28,548 bases of DNA, taken from assembly GCA_003024175.1 (NCBI GenBank), contig MDYQ01000297.1, positions 1-28,548 on the forward strand, given 5' to 3'. This stretch comes from Planoprotostelium fungivorum (Eukaryota; Evosea; Variosea; Cavosteliida; Cavosteliaceae). Positions 1 through 9,768 of the stretch are shown one piece after another (positions within the stretch are counted from its first letter, which is position 1; the number at the start of each line of letters is the position of its first letter). Below the pieces are notes generated by a model. The model saw nothing but the letters and a program-made list of their open reading frames with translations. It had not been told where the DNA came from and ran no database searches. The translations under genes and the position numbers were made by a program.

Positions 1-31
1 GCTTCATCATGCAATGCTGACGTCAGTACAG

Positions 32-419
32 GCTAACGGATTCTTCCTCGCAGCTGAGGAGGGAGAGCTCGTGGGTTCCACTGAGAAGAGCCACAAGACT
101 TCTTTCCACATCGATCAGCATGACGGAGGAAAGAAGGTCTCTCTCAAGACTCACAATGGACACTACGTCGCCGTCAACAACCAGCGCCAGATTTACATCT
201 CTCACACGCACGAAATAGATGAAGCCAAGTTCTTCCTGGGTGAGTCACAACAGATGACCATGCATGCTGGAGTTCTGATGGATCGTAGAACAACACCCTG
301 GAGAGAAGGTCGCTTTGGCTGCACACCATGGAGGATACCTTGGCATCGATCACGAGGGAAGAGTTGGCATCTCTCACAATTTGGGCCAGTCTGAGCTCTT
401 CGAGGAGCACAAGGCTTAA
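32..419 (+). CDS. Fascin-like beta-trefoil protein, 3' end only
   Basis: This is the C-terminal part of a protein whose 5' exons lie before the window. Exons are 32-239 and 289-419. The first opens after an intron end (branch-like CTGAC, then TACAG), the 49-nt intron starts GTGAGT, and a GAA codon is split across it. The reading contains three short beta-trefoil-type strands: an AANGFFLAAE-like start, then VSLKTHNGHYVAVNN, then VALAAHHGGYLGID. Each ends in the spaced F-x-L or F-F-L hydrophobics typical of the fascin/actin-crosslinking fold. The protein ends in EEHKA before TAA. Fascin-fold proteins bundle actin or bind sugars; which applies here cannot be told from one domain. It converges on the ankyrin-BTB gene, with about 200 bases between the stops. 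I am sure of the reading and fairly sure of the fold; the specific role is open. Confidence 0.72.
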
Positions 420-618
420 CATGTAGAATACAACATCTTGTATTCTGTCTCTCTTCATCACGTGATCGCGACGGTGATTCATTTTGAGATGTGATTCAAG
501 TAGTCTATCTATCTTTTATCTATCTCTACTATGGTCATCTGCATCGATGACGAGCGGTTCTATCACGGAGCGTGAACTCGTGTCTATCTTCTGTGCCTCC
601 CTCTATACTATCTACACA

Positions 619-3173
619 TCATCTGATCGCGACACGCGGAGCTCTTCGGACCAGACAAGCCAATATCTCCTTCACTCTTCCGCTCTGATAAAAGTGGCTG
701 TTGGAATAATTACAGTAGCTGTTCCAGAGTCCAGACAGAGAGGTTGAGTAGTCCGGCGGCGGCTGCATCTGTCCTCCATCTGCGATGAGCACGATGACGT
801 CATCGACGAGATCGATTCGAGAGAGTTGGTCGATGGACATGGAGTGGCAGACTTCTCTCGTGATGGGGTCCAATCGTCTGACGTGTGTCGGTGTGACCTA
901 AGAGGATGAGTCGCTGCGTGTCGGTGTCGTTGTCACCTGCAAGATTCTCTCTTGCTGTTTCCAGTACCAATTCGTTCTCTTCACGAGGAATTCTTCAACA
1001 TCCTCTTCATCCTGATCCAATGTCAGTCGTCACGCGAGAGCGTCAGGCACCTGATCGACCTGCTGCCTCGTTGTAGAATAACCCAGGTAGGTAGAGACTG
1101 TGGTCAGAGTGGAAGAGAGTGAGCTCATCTTGGACGTCACCACTTCTGCCGCCTTTCCCACCAGTTCTCCATACGCGGTATTCTGTGACGTCATCAGGGT
1201 CGCATTCGAATGAAACTCACCTGGAAGCCAGAGTACATGTCCACAATGGTCTCGAAATGGACCGCGGAGGATTCACCGTCGCAGAACAAATCGTCACCGC
1301 ACAAGTCCATCATTTCCTGCTGGCTCAGTTGTAGATCGACGGTTTTGGGACCTCCCCCCTATGGCGTTGAGAGACATCATCACGATGCGATCTCACCCCA
1401 AATTTCTCCTTGTCGACAAAACGGTCGTCGACAGCCATGAAAAGCCAGGCCACGTAGTTTTCCCGCCCGATGAATTCCCCACGGGTGGGTCTGCTCGCGA
1501 GGCCGGGGAAACAGTTGGAGTCCGTGAGGAATTGGTCCATGTGCTCTAAGAGGTAAGAAGAGCAGAAGCGGTTGATGTATCTTGCCCCCTTCCTGTGTGC
1601 TAATTCGAAGATGTCTTTCATCTCTTTGAATTTGCCGCCGTCGTGGTGGCGAGAGACCGTCTCAGTTAAACTCTTGACGAGTTTCTTCTGGCTTTCGCGT
1701 TGTAGATCGCGCATTTCGTATTTGATGGAAGCACGCCACAGCTCTAAGAGGTGGGAGACGGAGGAGATGTTGATCTCGTTGCTATACATCCTGTGGAGTG
1801 TGAATAAAATACAATCAATCGTCTTCTCTCGTCGGGGAAAAAGTGAGATGGATTTTAAATGATTTTAAAGTTTCTCACCATTCGATGAGACTGTAAAAGA
1901 CTCTGAATTCGACTTGGTTGATCTTCACCTTCTTCACTTTCGTCTGGTGTTCCTACTATCATGAACATCCGAACGAAATTCCATCTCACCTTGTCTGCTT
2001 CGTCCCTCTTCTTCTGCAACAAGAGGTGATATAGACTCTCCGATCTCCTCTGGATGACCTCCGAGTGAGCCCATAGAGTCTTGCTTCCGATGATGAACAT
2101 GACATCACTCGATGTCTCGTCGTTAAACATCTTGCGGTCTAGGAATTGACTACCGTAGCCAGACGCTCCCAGCTGTGCGTTGTACATGGTCGAAGCGGCC
2201 AGTGGAGGTAAGTCAAACTCCTGAGAGGGAGGCAGGTGGGCTCCTTTGGTCACGAGATACGTCACGAGGAATGAACTGTGCCTCCTCTCCACAGAGAGTG
2301 ACAGAGGAGTTCGACCGTAGGCATCGGTGGAGTTCAGCTGCATCTCATTTTCAATCGTCCATCTTCTTCGATGAAGAGACTCACAACATCTTGGGTGTGG
2401 ATTCTTCGGAGGGGGTTAAGATGACCCAGGTAGCCGCCGAGATTGACCGCGAATCGAGTGAGCGTGATTGCGGTTCTGATCTTTCCATTGAAGCATGCGA
2501 TGTGGAGAGGCGTGTAGCCCATGGTCGACTCTTGCATCGTGAGGAGAGACTCCAAGCGAGTCGAGGGATAGAAGTAAGATGCAGAGTACGTGCGAATGTA
2601 TTCGAATGAAGATAGGGAGAGGCTGGAAGAAGATGAGGAGGAAATTGAGCGAGATGAATCGTCTCACTCGTCTTCGGCATCGGATAGAGATGGATTGTAA
2701 TCTTCCAAGATCGATTCGGATGGGTTGTGTGATGCTCCGTTTTCGTCTGAGATGAATGAGTGACTCGTAACTCTTCGAGTGTTGAGATGGTGGATGATGT
2801 CTATTCACCTTGTTTGAGGAGGTAGTTGATGCTCAATATGGCCTCCCAGTTGTCTGATTGAGCTAATATGTGAAGGAAAGTCTCTCCCTTCTTGTTGGCT
2901 GCATCGAGAGGTGCACCTTTTTGGATGAGAAACTGCAAGGCATCGGCACTCGAGTTTACAGCGGCATGGTGAAGTAGCGACCAACCGTCTACGTCTTTAC
3001 GATATAGAACATCGGGCTGAGCATCGTGTCAAAAGATGGATCGCTATCGATTGAGAGGATGCAATATCATTCTTCACCTGACTATTACACATTTCACGAA
3101 GGTCGTGAACGTTTCCTCTCGCGGCTGCTTCGAAGAAAAACTCTGTGGCTGCATCCAGCCGTGAGCTCATCAT
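619..3173 (-). CDS. Ankyrin-repeat and BTB/POZ protein with a PH-like C-terminus
   Basis: Exons from the 5' end: 3173-3078, 3016-2809, 2701-2668, 2622-2385, 2340-1990, 1928-1879, 1790-1397, 1358-1221, 1182-1051, 1011-937, 897-619. They join without a frame break into 664 residues. Ankyrin units fill roughly residues 15-235 (DGWSLLHHAA, MGYTPLHIACFNGK, YGRTPLSLS). A BTB/POZ domain covers about 255-350 (SSDVMFIIGSKTLWAHS, then FRVFYSLIEWMYSNEI) and is followed by a BACK-like helical stretch. Ankyrin-BTB proteins usually act as Cullin-3 adaptors or scaffolds. The last 100 residues (FLVKRTNWYWKQQERIL, then VTPTHVRRLDP) look like a PH/GRAM-type sandwich similar to the start of RME-8/DNAJC13 proteins; that part is inference. 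The start is the first of two ATGs at 3173 and 3170. Three exons carry the window's CTACAAC motif in codons. Exon 3 is only 34 nt. Confidence 0.85.
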
Positions 3174-3533
3174 TTTGGCAGAGAAGAAGAGCACAGCTCA
3201 GACGTTGTGTGATGACAGAAGAGAGGGGTGTAAACTGGACGTCTTTGTGATGTTTGTGATGTGAGATTCAATGAATCGGTTGGCCAAACTTTTGGTCAGG
3301 AGGAAATTTCGCAAAACAAGAGACTCGCTGCCCAGCTCCCATTGTATGGACCACGGTCTTCCGCTCTATGTACTCTGTGTTTAGATAGATGGGACATCAT
3401 TCATCGATTCTCACTCACTATATATGGGGTGGAAATTTTCAATCACCGTGCACGACAGTCCATCTGTACGAGTGCTGTTGTCCATCTGTGCTTGTTGATG
3501 ACAGACTCAGACTCATCATCACGTGATAGGCAA
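3174..3533. other. Intergenic region between ankyrin-BTB gene and tRNA-Ser
   Basis: No coding exon could be supported here. It should hold the promoter of the ankyrin-BTB gene, reading leftward. A TATA-like run CTATATATGG lies at 3418-3427, and an 8-base E-box palindrome TCACGTGA at 3519-3526 sits 7 bases before the tRNA gene. Either could serve the tRNA or the protein gene, or neither. The short open frames on the plus strand lack splice context and domain signal. Confidence 0.4.
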
Positions 3534-3615
3534 GACACCTTGGCCGAGTTGGTTATGGCGGTAGACTAGAAATCTACTTCCTTCGGGAGCACAGGTTCGA
3601 GTCCTGTAGGTGTCG
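3534..3615 (+). tRNA. tRNA-Ser (anticodon AGA), copy 1
   Basis: The 82-nt gene folds as a class II tRNA. The 7-bp acceptor stem is GACACCT/AGGTGTC with discriminator G. The anticodon arm is GTAGA-CTAGAAA-TCTAC, giving anticodon AGA, and a long variable arm (TTCCTTCGGGAG region) marks serine. Internal promoter boxes are visible: A box TGGCCGAGTTGG and B box GGTTCGAGTCC. A T run follows at 3617-3621 as a Pol III terminator. No intron is present. A second gene with the same sequence lies on the other strand at 20033-20114. Confidence 0.97.
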
Positions 3616-3719
3616 ATTTTTGCTCATCAAACGGTGCAAGACTGAACTTGGCCGTGTGACGATGTCAGTTTCGCTTGAACCACTCTCTAGAAGAGAAAGA
3701 ATAGAAGAGACTTTTATCT

Positions 3720-6080
3720 TCAGAATACAAAGGTGAGGGCAAAAGAGAGAGCCACAGAGAGGACGACCGACCCGGCTGCTCCTCCAGTCGATACCTCAGA
3801 CAGAGCGCTCGTCGCGATGACCGATCCGTACTACCTCCGTCAGTCTCCATCTACAACGTTGTAGATACTCACGTCCGACACATCTCCCGGAATATGTCCT
3901 CCGTTGTTCCCAAACAAGGTGAAGGTCGAAGCAGTCGTCACGTCTCCGGCCTTGATGACGAGCGTGCCGTTGGCATCGGCGGTCAACCAAGACTTACCAT
4001 CACGGTTGGACTTGAATGCAACTTGGTTCTTCAAATCGCTGAGATAGACGATGGTCCACTGCTCCCAACTGCCGCTGCCGCCGTTGAGTTGGGCTTTGTC
4101 GCGGGCGGAGATCACTTTTTGGTTCTCTTGGTTTTGGATGTTGACGAGGGTGCCGTCGACGTAACGGAAGGACCACAGCTGTGGGAGTGAGCTCATGTGA
4201 TCGCATGATGATGATCGTGATGATCGCGATGATCGTGATGTCTTAAGAGAGGATGACATGCTTCACCTCGGAATAAGTAGTAGCATCCTTCGTTTGGTTG
4301 GTCGTGACGAACGCGTCTTTCTTTCCTCCCAAGAAGTTTTGTGTTCCGTTGGAGTAGATGAAGTAGGTGCCCTCGTTGTCTGAACCCAACGGTGATCGGT
4401 TGCACTGACTGGCCGGTAATTGTCCGTTGTACGTGTAACAACCTGGAATTCTCTTGATGGGTCGGGACAGTCCCAAATTTTCGGTGAGGGGTACGGGGGT
4501 CTGGGTGGGGTGAGAACGGGGTACGTACGTACGATACGTACCGTGACGAAGTCGCAGTTCTTCGCTCCCTGCTTGACGTATGGGGCCAGAGGGGGACAGG
4601 CAGTGACAGTGTTTCCAAAGTTCATGTCTGGGTTCTCGTTCGAACATGCGGGGTGGGCGATCGCCTGACGGACCACCTAGTGATGTCAATCTACACTGTT
4701 GTAGATCGATGAATGGAGCGTTGTAGATGGACGACGTGTCACCTCTTCGTCCCAACCGGAGAGGAAGTCACCGTGGTGACCGTAACCAGTCGGGTCACCC
4801 ATGGACCAGAGGAAATTGTTCTCTGTCCATGCGTAAGTTGATGAAATTTCATCGAAATTCACCTCCGTTACCGTGAGGGAAATCTCCCACGTTGAACGTG
4901 TGTTCGAAGAAAACTCCGGGAATTCTCACGGGGTGGCTGGATGGGCAGTCACCTCCGTTGGGCTGTACAATGTCAGCCGCGAGTTTTCATCGAGTTTTCT
5001 ACCCTCTGTACGGGGTAAGACATGTGAGAGCGGTGATCGGGAGAGTCTAAGTTCTTGCCGTCCCAGCACATGGGGAAGAAGACCTGTGAGGACGTGAGAG
5101 GGAGTCGTGGCTCGTTGTAGATGGACGTACCTGGGTACGGAGACCGTTAGGGCACTTGTAGTTCTTCAGGCCGTTCCAGTCTTCAGATTGGGGGAAGCCA
5201 CCTCCGGCGTAGTTCAAACTGAAAGGAGTGAGAAGAGGGAGATACGAGGAGGGTGGAAGAGATCATGGATGATGACATTGGGTGATATGAGATTTGATGA
5301 TGTTCCCACCAGACGTAGTCGATGGCCTGGTGAGCCACGTTGTTGGGGTCGTAGGTTCTTCTGGTTGGATCTCCGGCGACGATGCGAAGTCCTATAGAGG
5401 ATGAGATCGTGATGGGTGATTCAAGATGGGCTCACCCTTGGGAATGGGCTGCCAGTTGGGGTTTGTCTTGTTCTCTCCGGTCGATCCACCTGATGAACAT
5501 TAGAAGATGCGGAATGGACGACGGACTTGATACCTCGAGAGAGGTAGTATACAGTGAGACCACCGGAAGGAACGAGACTGTATGTATTGTTGGGCCACCT
5601 GTAGTACAGATCGGCTGTCCAGTATTGAGAGTTGTCCACCTGTATGATGTACATCAGATCTGTGACTGCATATGATACCGGGATGGAAAGACGACATACA
5701 TCTCTGATGGAGCAGCTGGTGCAAGGAGAAGCCTTTGTGATATCGTACTGCTCGACGGGGGTGCGAGTCTGGATGGGGTATGAGAAATGGTATCTTGTAT
5801 GAAGAACAGACCTTGGTGGAAGGAGAGAAGTTCGATCCTCCAAAGACACGGTGAACGTGTCCAGAGTATGTTCCAGGGTTCACAATGGGATCTAGACGAC
5901 CTCCATACAGAGTATCACAGAAGACCTTCCAGATGGGTGCCTCATTCTTGTTTGGGTTGTATGCAGCCACTGTAATAGACATCAGATCTGTTCCTGCATC
6001 TCACGTGGAGACGATGCAGATGACTCACAGCAAAGAGAAGACAGGGCCAGGAGGGCAACAAGACCGACGACTGCTCGCAT
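3720..6080 (-). CDS. Secreted DUF1996 protein with beta-trefoil-like tail and GPI signal
   Basis: Fourteen exons: 6080-6029, 5969-5812, 5768-5700, 5639-5534, 5489-5436, 5391-5310, 5218-5131, 5083-5012, 4962-4872, 4822-4743, 4676-4538, 4442-4267, 4178-3873, 3830-3720; 527 residues. The first exon is a signal peptide (MRAVVGLVALLALSSLC). Residues about 20-310 match DUF1996, a family of secreted proteins common in fungi with no settled function: GHVHRVFGGSNF, YYLSRG, VFFPMCWDGKNLD, HRSHMSYP, WSMGDPTGYGHHGDF. Residues about 330-490 look like a fascin-type beta-trefoil (VISARDK, VAFKSNRDGKSWLTADANG). The end is a Ser/Gly/Ala linker plus a hydrophobic tail (SVVLSVALSFALTFVF), as in GPI-anchored proteins. 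The donor after 4538 is ambiguous because GTACGT repeats there; I took the one that keeps frame. A cell-wall or prey-surface role is possible but is inference. Confidence 0.85.
3849..3866. repeat. Perfect 18-bp palindromic copy of the dispersed motif
   Basis: ATCTACAACGTTGTAGAT lies in the last intron of the DUF1996 gene, directly after its GTGAGT donor. It is two head-to-head copies of the ATCTACAACG half-site. As RNA it could form a 7-bp stem with a 4-nt loop. Near-copies with a few changes lie at 4689-4706, 8213-8230, 13177-13194, 15021-15038 and 20481-20498, all in introns. Confidence 0.9.
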
Positions 6081-6384
6081 CGTGGCGCTTTTAAGAATGC
6101 CGTCCCGCTAGGCTTCTCTCCTGTGCCGCAGAAGTGCCTTCCGAACAGGAGAAGTTGTCAGGTTCATGTTAACATAGACCTTAACTGTGCGGTTTAAAGG
6201 TCAAGGTGAGAGGATTCCCAACAACCTTATCGCCCCGGCAGCTAAGACATAGCGCAATATCTCCAGAATGAACGACGTGCGTGTCTCGTGTCGACGTCAC
6301 AGCTTCTCGTCTGCAATGATGTTCGCGATCGTGTTGACATGGAGCGAGAGAAGGAGAAGAGATGCAGGGGAAGATGGTCTCTCT
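6081..6384. other. Intergenic region upstream of the DUF1996 gene
   Basis: This stretch separates two leftward genes: the stop of the repeat membrane protein and the start of the DUF1996 protein. It should hold the promoter of the latter. I see no TATA box I would trust, no tRNA and no supported exon. The 98-residue open frame at 6242-6538 overlaps the true last exon of the upstream gene in the wrong frame. Confidence 0.4.
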
Positions 6385-9300
6385 TTACACTTGTTCGTAT
6401 TTCATCCTTCTGGACTTTCTGACGAAATGGACTACGACGGTGACGATGACGGCAGCGACACCCAACACCATCACTGAGCCCAATCCATAGACGAGAGGAG
6501 GGGAATACCATCTGATGAATGAGTTCAGACGATGACACATGATGAATGTGATAATGTGTCGATGATGTGACGATGTGATGATGTGATGATGTGATGTGTG
6601 AGATGATGTAGACACTGTCAGATGTATCTCCCTCTCACCCCGTGTTCTTATCACCATCTTCTGTATCTGATCCAATCTTCTGGTCACAGTTGGACAAGTC
6701 CTTCTGTCTCTGAGTCATGAGGATCTTCTGTTTGTCGCTCAGCTTGACCGTACACCAACTGAAGTCCGAATACGCTTCCTGTGGTATCACAGCAACCTGA
6801 TCGGGGGTGAAATGAGAGATCTGATCCTAAAAATAGAATTGTCAGCGTTGTAGACGAGCGTAACGCAGCGTACCTTATTATCAGAATTACTGGGAACGTA
6901 CAATCGATAGTTCAAGCTGGAGAACACCGTAGTGGTCATGGACTGTACCTGCGGTGTGTCAATTTCCGAGAAATCTCCATCTACAACGAACCTGAGCACC
7001 GCTCATGGCCGTGAAGAAGTCTTTCGGGAGTAGAGAAGCTTGTGACGTAGACATGACTGATATGGCCAGATTGGTGATACCAGGTACAGACCACGTCTGG
7101 AATCCAGTGATGGACAACTGTCGTTGGAGTGAGTGATGATGACGTCATCATGACGCACGGCCGTCAGGTTACGCATCTGTTCCGCGGTGACCGAACCGAA
7201 CGGAACGGAAGCACAGGCGATCTGAAGCCATGATATCTTACGTGACAAGTCAGGGTGGAGGTGAGAGGATGGATATGATATCCTATGTGAACGAGAGATG
7301 ATGGTGTGATGGCGTTTCAAAGTTTTGAACCCACCGGTGCGCCTGAATCAATCAATTGTTGCCAGTTGGTCAATTTTGAACCTGCACCATCACGGACCTG
7401 TGCGAATCGTTCAGTGAATGCATCTGTGCGTACGGTACTCACGAAGAAGCTCTTGAACTCGTGGATCGTGTTGCTGGGATACCCGCCCGGGGCCCACAAT
7501 TTGGCGGGAAATTGATCTGCGGTGTACAAGTTGAGGAAATCGGCTCCGTACCTGCGGTGGGTGAGTGATGTTTGGCTCGTTGTAGGCTCACTGTGCGACG
7601 AGAGTCACCAGGGCGTCACTGTTCAGACCGGATATACCATCCACGGATAACTTGTATAATTGGGGCAGACTACAATTCGATAAGGTAACCAAGGGAAACG
7701 ATTGGACCTGGTCACGTGAATCTACAACTCGCCAAAATAAAATCACTTGATGAGCTGATAACCAAGGAAATTGACTGGGAGACATGTTTTTGACTTGATA
7801 GCCTGTCAGGTCTTCCAGGGATAGAGGAGATCCCATGCACGTCTCGTTGATAGAGGAGAAGATGTTGGGAGGCCAATAATTGATCTGGCTGGCCCGGAAG
7901 GCTGTCTAATATTAGCTTCCACCGTGTGATGACGTCACGTGACGTCACCACCGGATCATTTACCGGAACAATCTGGTGTAGCTTCGAGATGTCTCAGAGA
8001 AAATCCAGAGAAAATCGAGGGAGGGATGGCATAGACGCATCCTATCGATTGTTATCAGATCGATCGTCTACAACGAGCCAAATCACCTCGGTAAGAGTAT
8101 CGGGGCTGGAAGAGTGAGGTCCAAGCGGGGGAAGGGATGAGAGAGAGAAAGAGTGACGAGTTCATGTAGCCGCAGAACTCAGGTTGAGATCGCATGAGCC
8201 TGTATATCGGTCATCTACAACGTTGTAGAGGGGAGAATCACCTGGCTTGTTCTGTCGTGAAGTTGCTTCCTGCGAGGGGATTCATGTAGTATAATTGAAT
8301 GGGACGGATGACTGAATCGGATCAGTCATCGCATGGAAAACATCATGGCACGATCATCTCATCATGATCGCGATCATCCCATGATCATCATGTCTATGGC
8401 GATCATGATGTCGATGTTGGATGAAACACTAGACTCACTCTCGAAGGAAAGTTGAGGCATCTGAGCCGCAGTCAACAGCATGAACGCATCGTCCGGTAAG
8501 CCATTGGCACAACCCTCCGTGAGACGACCCAGAGTGTCTGGTTGTAGATTGGACACGAATTCGGGTGAAATCTCCTGGCAATCGTACACGATGGTACTCA
8601 TCAGAAAGGGTGTGATGCCGGCAGCCGCTGATGGATTAAAATGGGCGTACTGTTCAGCCGTGAAATCTGAGGGAAATATCAGTGGTGGCGCGTTGTAGTG
8701 CGAGCTCACCCATCGTGGGTAATTGGTTGACTTGGTCCTTCGTGATGAATGACAAGGATGGAGGGGGAATATTTCTCTGACAGTCGGCATAGATGCCACT
8801 GAATGCATTGGGGCGGATCGATTGGATCATCTAAAGGAGTCAGTCCGTCACTTCATGTCGAGATGATGTCGAGATGATGATCGTGATTGCATGATAAATC
8901 ATCAGCGCGATGGAGGACTACTCACGATCGGTCCGAAGGTCGTGCAGACGAAAGGATCGAGCTTGGAAATATCTCTCGCGTTGAAACCTGCGATAGCTGT
9001 GGGGTTCTGTACGTTCATGTAAGACATCTGCCCTCCGCTGACATCTGTGACAGAGTTGAATTGTTGAAGGACGAGGTTTCGGCTGGTTGGATTCACCTTT
9101 GAACGCTTCTTCGAGGATGTATTCGAACTGGGAGGCATTGATGCTAGAGAATGCTTCATACGGTAATCGACCCAGACAGGGACCTTGCATTCCGAAGAAG
9201 GCCGGACTGATAGAGGTGAGAGAGGGTGGGGGAGACGACTCACGGTATGATGAATGGAATGACATCCTTGGATATCAGAGCGCACGTGGAGTCGTTGAGA

Positions 9301-9589
9301 TTGGCAATTTGAAATTGGTTGAAACCAGCCGCAGAAGGAGCATTGAGAGACCACATTTGAATAGGAGAGAGACCTAAAATGAATGTTATCACCAATCACG
9401 GACTACGACAATATATCGCTTACCAATGATGGCGTCTTGAGGAATGACTGCGATATCCTCTTTGGTCACATTCTGGAAGACGGATGGTGGTAATTCGGAC
9501 AACGTGGTTGCATTGAGATGCGCCCAATCGATACCCCCCGCTTGTATTCCCACACATAGACACAACGTCACGACGATGATGGATCTCAT
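6385..9589 (-). CDS. Type I membrane protein of degenerate helical repeats
   Basis: Eighteen exons: 9589-9424, 9373-9244, 9206-9097, 9044-8926, 8830-8710, 8666-8439, 8269-8242, 8199-8087, 8041-7964, 7901-7747, 7707-7592, 7551-7443, 7397-7335, 7221-7159, 7117-6992, 6948-6874, 6826-6639, 6511-6385; 704 residues. It starts with a signal peptide (MRSIIVVTLCLCVGIQA). A long ectodomain of loose 20-35 residue units follows: a P-x-x-x-F core (LPPSVFQNV, LPYEAFSSIN, LPDDAFMLL, IPPSIFSGF, WPPNIFSSIN), a GC or TC pair, and an LT/FT-x-x-Q helix start (FTAEQYAHF, FTPDQVAVI). One transmembrane helix (about 668-692, GLGSVMVLGVAAVIVTVVVHFV) leads to a short basic tail (RKSRRMKYEQV). The pattern recalls mesothelin/stereocilin superhelices, but I cannot assign a family. 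Exon 8 could be split further; unspliced it keeps frame. A surface or adhesion role is inference. Confidence 0.78.
6512..6638 (-). repeat. Intron filled with GATGATGTG-type simple repeat
   Basis: The 127-nt last intron of the repeat membrane protein gene is largely tandem GATGATGTG-like units on the plus strand (clearest at about 6553-6612). It is longer than the usual introns here. Similar ATGATC/GATGTC tracts fill the other long introns of the window. Confidence 0.75.
7930..7947. promoter_or_regulatory. 18-bp palindrome of two CRE sites around an E-box
   Basis: TGACGTCACGTGACGTCA is a perfect palindrome in an intron of the repeat membrane protein. It holds two TGACGTCA (bZIP/CRE-type) sites sharing a central CACGTG. 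Whether any factor binds it is unknown. TGACGTCA recurs about 11 times in the window, partly because CTGAC...CAG is the intron-end pattern here. Confidence 0.4.
8331..8438 (-). repeat. Intron tract of overlapping GATCATGATC palindromes
   Basis: Part of the 169-nt intron 8270-8438 of the repeat membrane protein. Between about 8340 and 8415 it is made of interleaved self-complementary words (ATCATGATCGCGATCAT and relatives). A related tract lies at about 4200-4245 in the DUF1996 gene. It has no coding role. Confidence 0.7.
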
Positions 9590-9768
9590 GTCGAATGATC
9601 GGTGTTCAATGCAAGCGAGGTTACCGACGCGAAGCGAACTAAAATTCGCAGAAAGGCAATGTGGAGACCACCGTCTCAAATAATTAATCCCTCCCAACTG
9701 TGTGGAACATCATCCAAGAGATCCAAGAGGGGCGACATCTTCTTCTTAGGTTGTATGCAGCCGATAGA
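9590..9768. promoter_or_regulatory. Divergent promoter region
   Basis: The 179 bases lie between the start codons of the leftward repeat membrane protein and the rightward ATRX-like remodeller, so both 5' leaders and promoters must share it. I see no clear TATA box. An intron in the rightward leader is possible: an AG-rich run precedes the ATG at 9769. Confidence 0.45.

Noticed and set aside
484-747. Plus-strand 87-codon frame after the fascin-like gene
   Set aside because: It overlaps the true last exon of the ankyrin-BTB gene on the other strand and has no support of its own.
3261-3569. Plus-strand 102-codon frame before and over the tRNA
   Set aside because: It runs into the tRNA-Ser gene and shows no domain, codon pattern or splice sites.
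4521-4540. GTACGTACGT run considered as a palindromic regulatory site
   Set aside because: It lies at a 5' splice site and is best read as a cluster of possible donors; nothing else supports a binding site.
4689-4706. Motif palindrome resembles the type V-A (Cas12a) CRISPR repeat hairpin with its TCTAC/GTAGA arms
   Set aside because: Copies are scattered at irregular distances in eukaryotic introns and exons, in both orientations, with no unique spacers and no cas genes. The likeness is a short hairpin by chance.
7712-7951. 79-codon minus-strand frame in the repeat membrane gene
   Set aside because: It reads through an intron in the wrong frame; the frame giving the WPPNIFSSIN repeat joins both neighbours in phase through an ACAG acceptor.
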